Of a DNA stretch of 64,000 nt, positions 47,654-57,369 are shown piece by piece (positions within the stretch are counted from its first letter, which is position 1; every line of letters starts with the position of its first letter). Source of the stretch: Myxococcales bacterium (lineage in GTDB: Bacteria; Myxococcota_A; Polyangia; Polyangiales; Houyiibacteriaceae); assembly GCA_019637115.1 (NCBI GenBank), contig JAHBWH010000025.1, forward strand, positions 1 through 64,000, given 5' to 3'. A program made the position numbers and the translations under genes. The notes beneath the pieces are model-generated. The model was not told the DNA's origin and made no database searches. It saw only the letters and a list, made by a program, of their open reading frames with translations.

Positions 47654-48739
47654 TCATCGAGGCGAGGTGTCCGCGCGCTCGCGCAGCCACCGCCCGAGGT
47701 GCGTCTCGAGCTGGCGGTGGTGCGAGAGCAAGAGCCAATGGCCAGCGTCCGGCAGCTCGACGTACTGCGCGCGCGCGCCGAGCGCCTGCGCGTAGCGGCG
47801 CGCGGGCGCCGGCGGCGTCATCCGATCGCGCGCGCCTTGCAGGACCAACGTCGGCACGCGACGCGGACGCGGGACGTCGGCGGCGCCGCTGATGAGCACC
47901 ACCCCCGCGAGCTCGAGCCCCTCACCGCCGCGGACCCGCGACGTGACGCTCGGGGGACCGAGGCGTGGCGCGAGCCGTGCGAGCCCGATGGCCCCCGCGC
48001 TGAGCCCGACGAGCACGACGCGGCGGTACCCGCGCGCGCGCAGATCGCGGAGCGTCCCCTCGAGGATCGCGCGCCCGTTCGGTCGATCCCAGCGGCCGCT
48101 GAGATCCGTCGAAGGGCAGAGCGTGGCGAGGCCCGCCGCTCGCGCGACGTGGGCCACCTGCCAACACTCGAGGGTCACGTTGCCCATCGATCCGTGCAGG
48201 AAGACGACGACGAGGTCCTCGCTCGCCGCCGCCGGCCGCAGCTCGAGGGTGACGTAGTCCTCTGGCGTCTGACCGAGGACGAGCGTCGAGAGCACCGGCG
48301 ACGGCACCCAGCCCTGGTCCGCGCGCATGCGCGCGTACCCTCCGCGGAGCGCCTCGAGGAGCCCGGGCTCGTCGACCACGCCCGCCCAGAGCAAGAGCCG
48401 CGAGGCGCCGAGCGCGACGTCCCGCTCGGGGAGGACGCGATCGAGGAGCCTGCCCGAGGTCGCGCGCAGCTCGCGCCCCTCGCCCGCGAAGGTGAGCCGC
48501 GCGACGACGAGCGTCACCATCACGACCAGCGCCCCGCGCGTCACCCCGCGCTGACGCGCGACGAAGCCGCACGCGGCGACGACGAGCGCGACGGCGAAGA
48601 GCCCCCCCTCCAGGCTCGGCGGTCCGAGGAGCGCGAGGCCCGCGAGCAGCAGGAGCGGCGAGACGAGCGCCGCCCGCGCCACCGTCGCCCATCGAGAACG
48701 CTTCACCGTCTCCGCCACGCGCCTACAACGCCGAAGCAT
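47654..48739 (-). CDS. Membrane-anchored alpha/beta-hydrolase
   Basis: A 361-residue protein. The N-terminus has hydrophobic segments (ALVSPLLLLAGLALLG, GGLFAVALVVAACGFV, ALVVMVTLVVARLTF), suggesting two or three membrane helices. The hydrolase core begins near LVVVFLHGSMGN and has the nucleophile elbow VGLSAGAIG, then RVPTLVLQGARDRMTPP with the acid and AGHWLLLSH with the His. It is probably a serine hydrolase facing the periplasm; substrate unknown. ATG at 48739; the divergent phosphotransferase starts only 37 bases away, so their promoters overlap. Confidence 0.82.
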   Translation of the reverse strand: MLRRCRRVAETVKRSRWATVARAALVSPLLLLAGLALLGPPSLEGGLFAVALVVAACGFVARQRGVTRGALVVMVTLVVARLTFAGEGRELRATSGRLLDRVLPERDVALGASRLLLWAGVVDEPGLLEALRGGYARMRADQGWVPSPVLSTLVLGQTPEDYVTLELRPAAASEDLVVVFLHGSMGNVTLECWQVAHVARAAGLATLCPSTDLSGRWDRPNGRAILEGTLRDLRARGYRRVVLVGLSAGAIGLARLAPRLGPPSVTSRVRGGEGLELAGVVLISGAADVPRPRRVPTLVLQGARDRMTPPAPARRYAQALGARAQYVELPDAGHWLLLSHHRQLETHLGRWLRERADTSPR

Positions 48740-48776
48740 CCCCGGAGCCTTCCCGCTCGTATTACCCTCGCGCGCG

Positions 48777-49832
48777 ATGAGCGCGCCCGAGCCCCCGCCG
48801 AGCACCCGCGAGGTGCGAGAGAACCACCGCTTCGACGAGGCCGCGTTGGCCGCCTGGTGGCAGCGCACGATCGGCCCCGCCGCGTCGCTCGCGGTGCGAC
48901 AGTTCAAGGGCGGCCAGTCCAACCCGACCTTCTGGGTGAGCGACGGCGAGCGGGCCTACGTCCTGCGCAAGAAGCCGCCGGGCAAGCTCCTCGCGAAGGC
49001 CCACCAGGTCGAGCGCGAGCACCAAGTGATGAAGGCGCTGGCGAGCACCGACGTGCCCGTGCCCGAGGTCGTCGCGCTCTGCGAGGACGAGGCGGTGATC
49101 GGCACACCCTTCTTCGTGATGGCGCACCTCGAGGGCCGCATCTTCTGGAACGTGCAGCTCCCCGACGTCGAGCCCCCGCGCGAGCGGGCGGCGATCTACG
49201 AAGAGCTCGCGCGCGTGCTCGCCGCGATCCACGCCGTCGACGTCGACGCGGTCGGGCTCGGCGACTTCGGCCCGCGCGGCGGCTACGTGAAGCGCCAAGT
49301 GGACCGCTGGAGCCGGCAATACGTCGCGGCGCGCACGGGCGAGGTCGCGCCGATGGAGCGCCTCTTGGCGTGGTTGCCCGAGCACGTCCCGGCCGACGAC
49401 GCGACGACCCTGACGCATGGCGACTACCGCCTCGACAACCTCATCTTCCACCCCACCGAGCCCCGCTGCCTCGGCGTGCTCGATTGGGAGCTCTCGACCC
49501 TCGGACACCCGCTCGCGGACCTCGCCTACACCTGCATGCTCTACGAGGTCGCGCTGCCGAACGTCGGTGGGCTCCTCGGCGTCGACTTCGAGGCGACCGG
49601 CATCCCGACCGAGGAGGCCTTCGTCGCGCGTTACCTCGCGCTCGGTGGTCGCCCCTTCGAGCGCGCCGACTGGGCCTATATGAAAGCCTTCGGGCTCTTC
49701 CGGCTGGCCTCGATCGCGCAGGGCGTCTACGCGCGCAGCCTGCAGGGCAACGCGTCGAACGCGAACGCGGGCATGTTCGGCGCCGCGGTGGGCCACCTGG
49801 CGGGCATCGCGTGCCGCCTCGTCGATTGTTGA
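48777..49832 (+). CDS. Aminoglycoside-phosphotransferase-fold kinase (ACAD10/11-like)
   Basis: A 351-residue APH-family protein. The ATP-binding lobe has FKGGQSNPTFWVSDG and YVLRKKPPGKLL with the conserved Lys. The catalytic loop is THGDYRLDNLIFHPTEP and the metal-binding region is LDWELSTLGHPLADLAY. This motif set matches the branch fused to or adjacent to acyl-CoA dehydrogenases (ACAD10/11 type) rather than antibiotic resistance enzymes, though no ACAD lies nearby. Likely phosphorylates a hydroxy-acyl or similar substrate. No resistance should be inferred. Confidence 0.88.
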   Translation: MSAPEPPPSTREVRENHRFDEAALAAWWQRTIGPAASLAVRQFKGGQSNPTFWVSDGERAYVLRKKPPGKLLAKAHQVEREHQVMKALASTDVPVPEVVALCEDEAVIGTPFFVMAHLEGRIFWNVQLPDVEPPRERAAIYEELARVLAAIHAVDVDAVGLGDFGPRGGYVKRQVDRWSRQYVAARTGEVAPMERLLAWLPEHVPADDATTLTHGDYRLDNLIFHPTEPRCLGVLDWELSTLGHPLADLAYTCMLYEVALPNVGGLLGVDFEATGIPTEEAFVARYLALGGRPFERADWAYMKAFGLFRLASIAQGVYARSLQGNASNANAGMFGAAVGHLAGIACRLVDC

Positions 49833-50044
49833 GCCCTCTCGTCGGCTGCCGAGCGCGCTGCCGCCGAGCGCGACCCGACGCCCGACGCAAGGGCGACGTG
49901 AGGGTCACCCAGCAGGTGCGTTCCGCGGAGATGGCGGTGTCCTGCAGGCGGCCGTGTGACACGTTCGTGTCTTCGCGTCGTCCGTGTCGTGGCTCGAACG
50001 TCCGTGGTCGAAGTTCCCGCACGAGCTCGTGTAGCCTCTGCATC

Positions 50045-51565
50045 ATGCCGCCGATCCAGGTCGTCATCTTCGGAGCGAGCGGAGACCTCACCGCGCGCAA
50101 GCTGATCCCGGCGCTCGCGAGCCTCGTCCACAAGGGGCAGCCGGCGGAGGGGTTGCGGGTGATCGGCGTGTCGCGCCGCGAGAAGAGCGACGAGGCGTGG
50201 CGGCAGGAGCTGCGCGAGGCGATCCCGCCTGAGCTGAAGGACGCCTTCGAGGCGCTCGCGCCGCACCTCGGCTACGAGGCGGCGGACGTCGAACGCGAGG
50301 GCGATCTCGCACGCCTGAAGGCTCGGCTCGACACGCTGCCCGGAGGCGACGCGACGGGACGTCTCTTCTACCTCTCGCTCAAGCCCGAGCTCTTCGCGGT
50401 CTCCGTCGCGCGTCTGTGCACCGCGAGCCTCTTGCCGCGGCAACGCGAGGACGAGGCGACCGCGTGGCGCCGCGTGGTGGTGGAGAAGCCCTTCGGCCAC
50501 GACCTCGCGAGCGCCCAGAAGCTCAACGCGGAGCTGCACGCGCACCTGCGCGAGTTCCAGATCTTTCGCATCGACCACTACCTCGGGAAGGAGACCGTGC
50601 AGAACCTGCTCGGCTTCCGTTTCCACAACGCGATCTTCGAGCCGGTGTGGAACCGCCAGCACGTCGAGCTGGTACAGATTACGGTCGCGGAAGAGCTTGG
50701 CATGGAGGGCGGCCGGGGCGGCTACTACGACGCCACCGGCGCGCTCCGCGACATGGTGCAGAACCACATGCTCCAGGTGCTCGCGCTCGTCGCGATGGAG
50801 CCGCCCTCGTCACTCGACGCCGAAGCGGTGCGCGCGCAGAAGGTCGCGTTGTTGCGCAGCCTGCGGGTGCCGACGCGGCGCGAGGTCGCGGAGACGAGCG
50901 TGCGCGCGCGCTACGCGGCGGGCGAGCTTCGAGGTGAACGCGTGCGCGGGTACCTCGACGAAGAGGGCGTGCCGCGCGACTCGGACACGGAGGCGTTCGT
51001 CGCGATCCGCGCGGAGATCGACTCGTGGCGCTGGGCGGGCGTCCCGATCCTGCTGCGGCACGGCAAGCGCCTGAAGAAGCGCTTCACGGCGGTGCAGGTC
51101 CAGTTCCGCACGCCTCCGCTGCAACTCTTCAACCGCCCCGACGGTATGGACGACGACGAGTACCGACGCGCGCTGCGCGAAGGGTTGCTGTGTCAGCGGC
51201 GACCCAACGTGCTCACGTTGAGCCTCCAGCCGCGTGAGGCGATCACGCTCTCGTTCGGGGTGAAACGCCCCGGCAGCGCGATGAACATGACGCCGGCCGC
51301 GCTGCGCTTCGACTACCGCGACACCTTCGGAGAGACGACCGCGCCGGCCTACGAGCGCCTGCTCCTCGACGCCCTCCGCGGCGATGCGACGCTCTTCATC
51401 CGAAGCGACGAGATCGAGGCGAGCTGGCGCTTCGCGGACGCTTACACCAGCGCGTGGCGGAGCGGTGAGGTGCCGATGCGCGAGTACCCCGCGGGGTCCT
51501 GGGGCCCGATGGAGAGCGACTCGCTCTTCTCCGGCTGCGAAGGCCGTTGGTCGGAGGGCGTGTGA
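50045..51565 (+). CDS. zwf: Glucose-6-phosphate 1-dehydrogenase
   Basis: A 506-residue enzyme that oxidises glucose-6-phosphate to 6-phosphogluconolactone and reduces NADP+, the first step of the oxidative pentose phosphate pathway. The ATG at 50045 begins PPIQVVIFGASGDLTARKLIPAL, the dinucleotide-binding motif. The catalytic region is RIDHYLGKETVQN with the active-site His, and EKPFGHDLASA precedes it. Length is normal. It is followed 49 bases later by pgl, then by gnd, all plus strand, so the three form one operon that supplies NADPH and pentoses. The 210 bases upstream contain no recognised gene. Confidence 0.96.
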   Translation: MPPIQVVIFGASGDLTARKLIPALASLVHKGQPAEGLRVIGVSRREKSDEAWRQELREAIPPELKDAFEALAPHLGYEAADVEREGDLARLKARLDTLPGGDATGRLFYLSLKPELFAVSVARLCTASLLPRQREDEATAWRRVVVEKPFGHDLASAQKLNAELHAHLREFQIFRIDHYLGKETVQNLLGFRFHNAIFEPVWNRQHVELVQITVAEELGMEGGRGGYYDATGALRDMVQNHMLQVLALVAMEPPSSLDAEAVRAQKVALLRSLRVPTRREVAETSVRARYAAGELRGERVRGYLDEEGVPRDSDTEAFVAIRAEIDSWRWAGVPILLRHGKRLKKRFTAVQVQFRTPPLQLFNRPDGMDDDEYRRALREGLLCQRRPNVLTLSLQPREAITLSFGVKRPGSAMNMTPAALRFDYRDTFGETTAPAYERLLLDALRGDATLFIRSDEIEASWRFADAYTSAWRSGEVPMREYPAGSWGPMESDSLFSGCEGRWSEGV

Positions 51566-51587
51566 TGCCGAACGCGTGGCTCGCGGG

Positions 51588-51599
51588 TCGAACGTTCGA
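51588..51599. repeat. 12-base palindrome between zwf and pgl
   Basis: Perfect palindrome TCGAACGTTCGA in the 49-base gap. A partly similar CTCGAACGT lies in the region upstream of zwf. Short palindromes of this length occur by chance in high-GC DNA, so weight is low. Confidence 0.35.
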
Positions 51600-51614
51600 G
51601 ACCACGGAGCGCGC

Positions 51615-52310
51615 GTGAGCGCACCGACGATCGTGGTCTCCGACGACCCCGTTCGCGAGGCCGTGGTGCGTCTGCGGGCGGCGCTCGTGACGCATGGTTC
51701 GCGCTTCGCGATCTCGGGCGGGAGCGCGCTGCGGGTGCTCGCGGCCCTCCTCGAGCCCCCTTCGACGGAAGGCGCCGTCGCGTTCGCTCCGCCCGACCTC
51801 GTCCTCACGTGGGTCGATGAGCGCGTAGTGCCGCGTGCGTCGCTCGAGTCGAACGCGGGAGAGGCCGAGCGGCTCGTCGCGCTGCCGCGGCATTTGCCAT
51901 TGCTGAACGACGACGAACTCGATGCTCCGAGCCGCGCGATCGCCCGCGTGGAGCGCGCGATCGACGATGAGCTCCATGGCGCGCTCGACGTGACGCTGCT
52001 CGGGCTCGGCGAGGATGGGCACGTCGCGTCCTTGTTCCCTCGAGCTCCGGACGGAGACGCTGCGTCGGAGCACCCGTGGGACTCTCCGAGCGCACGCGTG
52101 ATCCGGGTCGAGCGCTCGCCGAAGCCACCTCCACGTCGGCTCACCCTCACGCGTTCGTTCCTCGCGACCGCCAAGACCCATGTCGTGTTCGCGGTCGGCG
52201 CGGGCAAGCGCGACGCGATCGCGCGCCTGCGCGCCGGGGATCCAGCGCTGCCTGCGACGGGACTCGAGGGCGTCGTCGTGATCACCGACGCCGCCGGAGC
52301 AACCGAGTGA
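51615..52310 (+). CDS. pgl: 6-phosphogluconolactonase
   Basis: A 231-residue enzyme of the DevB/SOL type that hydrolyses 6-phosphogluconolactone. It shows ISGGSALRVLAAL, WVDERVVPRASLESNAGEA and LLGLGEDGHVASLFP, all characteristic. Length fits (about 230). GTG start at 51615. A perfect 12-base palindrome TCGAACGTTCGA lies 16 bases before the start (51588-51599), between zwf and pgl; it could be an operator or chance. The product feeds gnd next. Confidence 0.93.
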   Translation: MSAPTIVVSDDPVREAVVRLRAALVTHGSRFAISGGSALRVLAALLEPPSTEGAVAFAPPDLVLTWVDERVVPRASLESNAGEAERLVALPRHLPLLNDDELDAPSRAIARVERAIDDELHGALDVTLLGLGEDGHVASLFPRAPDGDAASEHPWDSPSARVIRVERSPKPPPRRLTLTRSFLATAKTHVVFAVGAGKRDAIARLRAGDPALPATGLEGVVVITDAAGATE

Positions 52311-52446
52311 GTGGGACGCGCCGACGAGCACGTGCCTGTGCGAGCGGCCGTGACGAGCGGAGCAAACACACGAGACGTGATGAGCGACGAGAGCTCACGC
52401 GATGGTAGCGAGCGACGCGAAAGACGAGAGTTCGAGGAGAACGACG

Positions 52447-53883
52447 ATGCAGGCGGGACGAAACGACGTCGGGGTGATCGGGCTCGGGGTGATGGGCGCG
52501 AGCCTCGCGCGCAACTTCGCGAGCCGCGGGTTCTCGGTGGCGGGCTTCGACCGCCGTGTCGACGAAGCCCGGGAGCTCGCCGCGCGTCATCCGGAGGCGA
52601 AGCTCGCGATCGCCGACGATCTGCCGAGCTTCGTGGCTAGCCTCGAGCGACCGCGACGCATCGTGCTCCTGGTCGTTGCGGGGCAGGCAGTGGACGACGT
52701 GCTCGACGCGCTCGATCCGCTCCTCGAAGAGGACGACATCGTCGTGGACGGTGGCAACAGTCTCTTCCTCGACACCGATCGGCGCGCGACACGCGCGGAG
52801 CAACGTCCGTGGCGCTTCGTCGGCATGGGCGTCTCGGGCGGCGAAGAGGGGGCGCTCCTCGGGCCGTCGATGATGCCGGGCGGCGACCTCGAAGCATGGG
52901 AGCGGCTCGCTCCCGTGCTCAGGAAGATCGCCGCAATCGGCTCCGGCGGCCCCTGCGTCACGCACTGCGGCGCGGGCAGCGCGGGCCACTTCGTCAAGAT
53001 GGTGCACAACGGCATCGAGTACGGCGACATGCAGCTCATCGCCGAGAGCGCGATCCTGTTGCGCGACGGGCTCGGGCTCTCGCCGGACGCGGTCGCGGAC
53101 GTATTCTCCACCTGGAACGCGGGTGAGCTGGAGAGCTTCCTCGTCGAGATCACGGCGGACATCTTCCGCGTGAAAGATCCCGAAGCGCCGAGCGCGATCC
53201 TACTCGACGCCGTGCTCGATCGTGCGGGTCAGAAGGGTACCGGGCGCTGGACCGTGATCGCTGCCGCCGAGCTCGCGGTGGCGATCCCGACCATCGCGGC
53301 CGCGGTCGACGCGCGCATCGTCAGCGGCGACAAGTCGTTACGGGAGCGAATCGCGCCGGCGCTTGGACGAGACGCGATCGCACGCGACGGCGGCGCGCGT
53401 GTGGAGGGCGTCAGCGTCGACGACGTCCGCGATGCCCTCTACGCGGCGAAGATCACGAGCTACGCACAGGGCTTCTCGCTCCTCGCGCGCGCGAGCGATC
53501 AGAAGGGCTACGGCACGAACCTCGGCGAGGTGGCGCGCATCTGGACTGCCGGCTGCATCATCCGCGCGCGTTTCCTCGACCGCGTCACGGCGGCGTTCGC
53601 CCGTGGGGGCCTCGTTTCGCTCATCCTGGCACCCGACTTCGCGGACGAGCTGCGGCGTCGGCTGCCGGCGTGGCGTCGCGTGGTGGCCGCGTGCGCGCGA
53701 GCCGGCGTCGCGGCGCCAGGGCTCTGCACGAGCCTTGCGTGGCTCGACGGGATGGCGACCGCCCGTGGCAGCGCTTCCGTGATCCAAGCGCAGCGCGATT
53801 ACTTCGGCGCGCACGGCTACGAGCGCCTCGACCGCCCAGGTGTCCCTCAACACACGGCGTGGAAGAAGCTCGCGCGGGGATGA
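52447..53883 (+). CDS. gnd: 6-phosphogluconate dehydrogenase (decarboxylating)
   Basis: A 478-residue enzyme that converts 6-phosphogluconate to ribulose-5-phosphate and CO2 while forming NADPH. N-terminal Rossmann motif GVIGLGVMGASLARNFASRGF; substrate-binding VVDGGNSLFLDTDRR, GMGVSGGEEGALLGPSMMPGG, and the catalytic KMVHNGIEYGDMQL with Lys and Asn. The C-terminus HTAWKK corresponds to the conserved His region that contacts substrate across the dimer. ATG at 52447 with GAGGAG nine bases upstream. Third gene of the zwf-pgl-gnd operon; a 136-base gap precedes it. Confidence 0.96.
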   Translation: MQAGRNDVGVIGLGVMGASLARNFASRGFSVAGFDRRVDEARELAARHPEAKLAIADDLPSFVASLERPRRIVLLVVAGQAVDDVLDALDPLLEEDDIVVDGGNSLFLDTDRRATRAEQRPWRFVGMGVSGGEEGALLGPSMMPGGDLEAWERLAPVLRKIAAIGSGGPCVTHCGAGSAGHFVKMVHNGIEYGDMQLIAESAILLRDGLGLSPDAVADVFSTWNAGELESFLVEITADIFRVKDPEAPSAILLDAVLDRAGQKGTGRWTVIAAAELAVAIPTIAAAVDARIVSGDKSLRERIAPALGRDAIARDGGARVEGVSVDDVRDALYAAKITSYAQGFSLLARASDQKGYGTNLGEVARIWTAGCIIRARFLDRVTAAFARGGLVSLILAPDFADELRRRLPAWRRVVAACARAGVAAPGLCTSLAWLDGMATARGSASVIQAQRDYFGAHGYERLDRPGVPQHTAWKKLARG

Positions 53884-53954
53884 CCTCCGCGCCGCCGAGC
53901 CTCGCTGCCTCACGGGCGTTGGTACACGAGAGGCGCGGGTGCTAGTCCCGCATC

Positions 53955-54743
53955 GTGTTCATCACGTCTCCGCTTCGCCCTTCCCTCTGGACCTCGCTCC
54001 TCGTCTGCCTCGCCTGTGGTGGCACGACGCCCTCCCCCGCCGAAGACACCGCACCGTCCATCGCGCAGCCTGCCGGCGTGGGGGGCGAGAGCACGGTCAT
54101 CGAGGTCCGCGTCCTCACCATCGCGTGGGCCGGCGCCGAGGGCGCGAGCGAGGCGATGACGCGGACCGAGGAGGACGCGCGCACGCGCGCCGAGAACGTC
54201 GCCGGCCTGCTCCGCACGCCAGGCATCAACGTGGCCGAGACGGCGCGGAGCTACGGAGACCGGCCGCCCTCGCAGATGCGCATCTCGCGCGAGGACAGCG
54301 TCCTGCCGCCCGAGGTCGTCCGGGAGGCCTTCCGGACGCCCGTCGGCCAGACCTCCCGCGCCGTCCGCACCGACCGTGGGTTCATGATCGTCGAGCGCCT
54401 GCCCGACCCGGAGCGCGGGCCGAGCGAGATCCGAGCGCGACACATCCTCGTCTCGCACGCCGAGGCGCGCATGGCGCCTGAGAACGTCACGCGCAGCCGC
54501 GACGAGGCGCGCGCGCTCGCCGAGGGCATCGCGCGCCGAGCGCGGGCGGGCGAGGATTGGGACGAGATGCACGGCCGACACAGCGACGAGACGAACGGGC
54601 CGCCCGGCGGGGACCTCGGGCGCTTCGGGCGCGGGCAGATGGTGCCCTCGTTCGAGCGCGCGGCCTTCCGCCTCGAGGTCCGAGAGATCAGCGACGCGGT
54701 CGAGTCTCCCTTCGGCTTCCATGTGATCCAGCGGCTCGAATGA
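53955..54743 (+). CDS. Lipoprotein peptidylprolyl isomerase, two parvulin-type modules
   Basis: A 262-residue exported protein with a GTG start and lipobox-like LVCLACGG, probably in the periplasm. Two modules follow. The second is a good parvulin ([54 protein letters not shown]). The first (EVRVLTIAWAGAEGASEAM, VREAFRTPVGQTSRAVRTDRGFMIVERL) has the same outline but lacks the GGDLG core, so is probably inactive and used for binding. This matches the SurA/PpiD/PrsA folding-factor class. It ends in a four-base ATGA overlap with the thioesterase gene. Confidence 0.88.
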   Translation: MFITSPLRPSLWTSLLVCLACGGTTPSPAEDTAPSIAQPAGVGGESTVIEVRVLTIAWAGAEGASEAMTRTEEDARTRAENVAGLLRTPGINVAETARSYGDRPPSQMRISREDSVLPPEVVREAFRTPVGQTSRAVRTDRGFMIVERLPDPERGPSEIRARHILVSHAEARMAPENVTRSRDEARALAEGIARRARAGEDWDEMHGRHSDETNGPPGGDLGRFGRGQMVPSFERAAFRLEVREISDAVESPFGFHVIQRLE

Positions 54744-55243
54744 CCGACGAGGACGAGCTCCGACAGGCGCGGCTGCGCCGCATCGACGACGCCTTCTGCC
54801 GCGCGATCCCTTACAACGCGTGGCTGGGGCTGCGCGCCGAGGACGTCGGACCGCCCGGCGAAGGTCGCATCGTCCTGCGCCTCCCCTTCCGCGCCGAGCT
54901 CGTCGGCAACCCCGTCACCGGCGTGCTCCACGGCGGCCCGATCTCGGCCGCGATGGACGCCGCGTGCGGCGCCGCGGTCTTCCTCTCGCTCCACGCGCCG
55001 CGGCGCATCGCGACGCTCGACCTGCGCCTCGACTACCTGCGCGGCGCGCCGCCGGGCGCCGACATCTTCTTCCGCGCCGAGTGCTACCGCCTCACCCACC
55101 AGATCGCGTTCACGCGCGGCGTCGCCGACCTCGGTGACGAGACGACGCCCCTCGCGACCTCGGCTGGGACCTTCATGATCTTCTCGGAGGGCTCGGCGCT
55201 CGCGGATGGCCTCGCGAAGACCGAGCCGGAGGCGGGAGGATGA
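54740..55243 (+). CDS. PaaI-type hotdog thioesterase (first of pair)
   Basis: A 167-residue hotdog-fold acyl-CoA thioesterase of the PaaI/YdiI group: [21 protein letters not shown], then [25 protein letters not shown] with the HGG motif and an Asp in the catalytic region. [18 protein letters not shown] matches the dimer core. ATG at 54740 overlaps the previous stop; its own end overlaps the next thioesterase by four bases (ATGA). The two adjacent hotdog genes may form a heteromer; that is inference. Substrate unknown. Confidence 0.9.
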   Translation: MTDEDELRQARLRRIDDAFCRAIPYNAWLGLRAEDVGPPGEGRIVLRLPFRAELVGNPVTGVLHGGPISAAMDAACGAAVFLSLHAPRRIATLDLRLDYLRGAPPGADIFFRAECYRLTHQIAFTRGVADLGDETTPLATSAGTFMIFSEGSALADGLAKTEPEAGG

Positions 55244-55674
55244 CCGACTTCTTCTCCCTGCTCGCGGAAGCGCGCGAGCGCCGCGATCTCTCCGCCGTGG
55301 TCGCCGCCGTGCCCTACATGGCGGCGATGGGCATGGAGTGCCACGTCGACGACGAGGGCGTGCTCGGCGTGATGCGCTTCTCGGAGCCGCTCGTTGGCAA
55401 CTTCTCGATCCGCGCGCTCCACGGCGGCACGCTCGGCGCGTTGCTCGAGAGCACGGCGGCGCTGGCGCTGCTCTGGCGGGAGGACGTGAGCGTCGTACCT
55501 CGCATCGTGAACCTGACGATCGAGTACCTGCGCAACACGGGCCCCGTCGACACCTTCGCCCGCGCGGAGATCACGACCGCGGGACGCCGCGTCGCCCGCG
55601 TCCGTGCGGTCGCGTGGCAGGACGACCCGAGCCGCCCGGTCGCCGCCGCGCAGACGTGCTTTTTGCTCGGGTGA
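55240..55674 (+). CDS. PaaI-type hotdog thioesterase (second of pair)
   Basis: A 144-residue hotdog thioesterase with [37 protein letters not shown] and [18 protein letters not shown]. The acidic residue after HGG is Glu where the first enzyme has Asp. It starts in an ATGA overlap with the first thioesterase. Together with the parvulin gene they form a tight three-gene transcription unit. A long GA-rich minisatellite follows. Confidence 0.9.
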   Translation: MTDFFSLLAEARERRDLSAVVAAVPYMAAMGMECHVDDEGVLGVMRFSEPLVGNFSIRALHGGTLGALLESTAALALLWREDVSVVPRIVNLTIEYLRNTGPVDTFARAEITTAGRRVARVRAVAWQDDPSRPVAAAQTCFLLG

Positions 55675-56204
55675 CCGAGACAGGCCGCATCGCAGTCGCG
55701 AACACGGACATGGTCTCGGACATGGTCTCGGACATGGTCTCAAGAGCGGACTCGGAGGCGGACTCGGACGCGGACTCGGAGGCGGACTCGGACGCGAACT
55801 CGGACACGGACTCGGACACGGACTCGGACACGGACTTGGACGCGGACTTGGACGCGGACTTGGACGCGGACTTGGACGCGGACTTGGACGCGGACTTGGA
55901 CGCGGACTTGGACGCGGACTTGGACGCGGACTTGGACGCGGACTTGGACGCGGACGCGGACTTGGACGCGGACTCGGACGCGGACTCGGATGCGGTCTCC
56001 GGACGCAGTCTCGATCTGGGCTCGAGCTCAGCCGCGCCCAGCCCACCTCGGTCCCAGCGCAGACGAAGCCGGCTCGAGGCCCTGTCGTCAGAGGGCCGAA
56101 GGTGCTTCCATCCCGATCGAGCGCACCGCGATGACCCGAACCCACGACCTCGGGCCACCCCCACTTCGCGGTCTCGCCACCCTCGCGCCCCAAGGAGCTC
56201 TCCC
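55675..56204. repeat. Intergenic minisatellite of GACGCGGACTTG type
   Basis: A 530-base gap between genes. From about 55694 to 55990 it is made of GACTCGGAC and GACTTGGACGCG units; the 12-base GACTTGGACGCG unit is repeated about a dozen times almost exactly. It shares GGACGCGGACTC with the in-frame repeat at 11580-11878. The open frames through it (Asp/Ser or Ser/Lys repeats) have no start signal or domain. The last 200 bases hold nothing recognised other than the next gene's AGGAG site. Confidence 0.8.
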
Positions 56205-56897
56205 ATGCGACTCATCCTCGGTCTCGGTCTCCTCACGAGCCTCGCCCTCGGCTGCAACGACGACTACGCCGACCCAACGGACGCCGACGGCGGAGGCGCC
56301 GATGCAGGCGGGCGGGATTCAGGCGGCATCGACGCCGGCGGCATCGACGCTGGTGCCGACGACGCGGCTTCGTCCGACGACGGCGGGACGACGGACGCGG
56401 GCGGCGACGACTGCCCTGACCTCGCCCCGACCGAGCCCGCCGCTGTCGTGATCTCCCAGATCGATCTCGCCACGCGCCGCGTCGAGCTCTTCAATCCGCG
56501 CAGCGAGGCCGTGACCTTCACGACGCACCAGTGGTGCCAGCGCCCCGCGTATGCTCGTATCGCCACCACCGGACCGGAGACGATCGGGCCGGGGAGCTAC
56601 GCCGTCTACACGCTACCTGAAGCATTCCCTATCGCCGCCAGCGCGGCCTCCGGCGAGCTCGCCGTCTACGCAGACGCCTCGTACTCTTCGACCGGCTCGA
56701 TTATTGACTTCGTCTGCTGGGGAGCCCCTCCCGCGTTGTCTCGGGTTGAGACGGCAGAGTTGGCAGGCATTTGGAGTCCTGATGGCTGCACACCAGCACC
56801 CTCGTTCGGCGCGGTCGTTCGCCGCCCCAGGACTGCTGGGGACGACGCATCGAGCTACGACACAACGGCCGCGTTCGCCGCGACGATCTGCAATTGA
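56205..56897 (+). CDS. Lipoprotein with lamin-tail-like domain
   Basis: A 230-residue lipoprotein. ATG at 56205 with AGGAG eight bases upstream; the signal peptide ends [13 protein letters not shown]-rich linker (residues 20-65) leads to a domain with [28 protein letters not shown] and [11 protein letters not shown]. This outline fits lamin-tail (LTD)-type domains, often found on exported proteins. No catalytic motif. Codon bias near the 3' end is weaker than in the core genes. Confidence 0.78.
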   Translation: MRLILGLGLLTSLALGCNDDYADPTDADGGGADAGGRDSGGIDAGGIDAGADDAASSDDGGTTDAGGDDCPDLAPTEPAAVVISQIDLATRRVELFNPRSEAVTFTTHQWCQRPAYARIATTGPETIGPGSYAVYTLPEAFPIAASAASGELAVYADASYSSTGSIIDFVCWGAPPALSRVETAELAGIWSPDGCTPAPSFGAVVRRPRTAGDDASSYDTTAAFAATICN

Positions 56898-57369
56898 GTT
56901 GACGGCCGCAAGGCCATCACCCGTGCGCGTTTACCCAGTCGCGAGGGATGACACGCAGCCAAGATGTGGCGCTGGCCGGGGGGCCCCCCACGCCATGAAG
57001 CGGCAACGCGAAGCGGTCACCTCCGACCGCGCGAAGCGCGCTGCCGACCTGGTGAGAGGGTCTTGTGCTGTCTCCCGCTTTGCGGCGCACCCCACCCACG
57101 CCTTCAGGTGCTGAGATCGAAAGTGCCGCACGGCGCGCAAGCAGCGAGGGCGGCTTGGGGCACCGCGTAGGGGCGCCGCCGAGAGTGTCTCCACACCGCC
57201 CTCTGGATCGCGCGCTACGCGGCCTAAAAGGTCGCTGCCCGCCCACGCACCGCAACGCCAACCCTTGCCGTCAGGACCGGCTACCTCTCCTGACTCGTGC
57301 GGGTGACGCTATGAACTCGTACCGTGACGCGGCAACCATGATCGACCGCCGCTGCCACTTGGCGGCCCG
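56898..57369. other. Intergenic stretch, nothing recognised
   Basis: 472 bases between convergent lipoprotein genes. Several short frames cross it but none shows ribosome-binding sites, domains or codon bias of the neighbouring genes. A short CGCGCGAAGCGCGC palindrome-like element is present near 57025; no terminator with a T-tract was seen. Confidence 0.4.

Noticed and set aside
48777-49832. Aminoglycoside resistance gene
   Set aside because: The motif set fits the ACAD10/11-like branch of the APH fold, not known resistance enzymes.
55206-56204. Ser/Asp-repeat frame between the thioesterases and the lamin-tail lipoprotein
   Set aside because: It depends on the minisatellite; there is no start with a ribosome-binding site before the real start at 56205.
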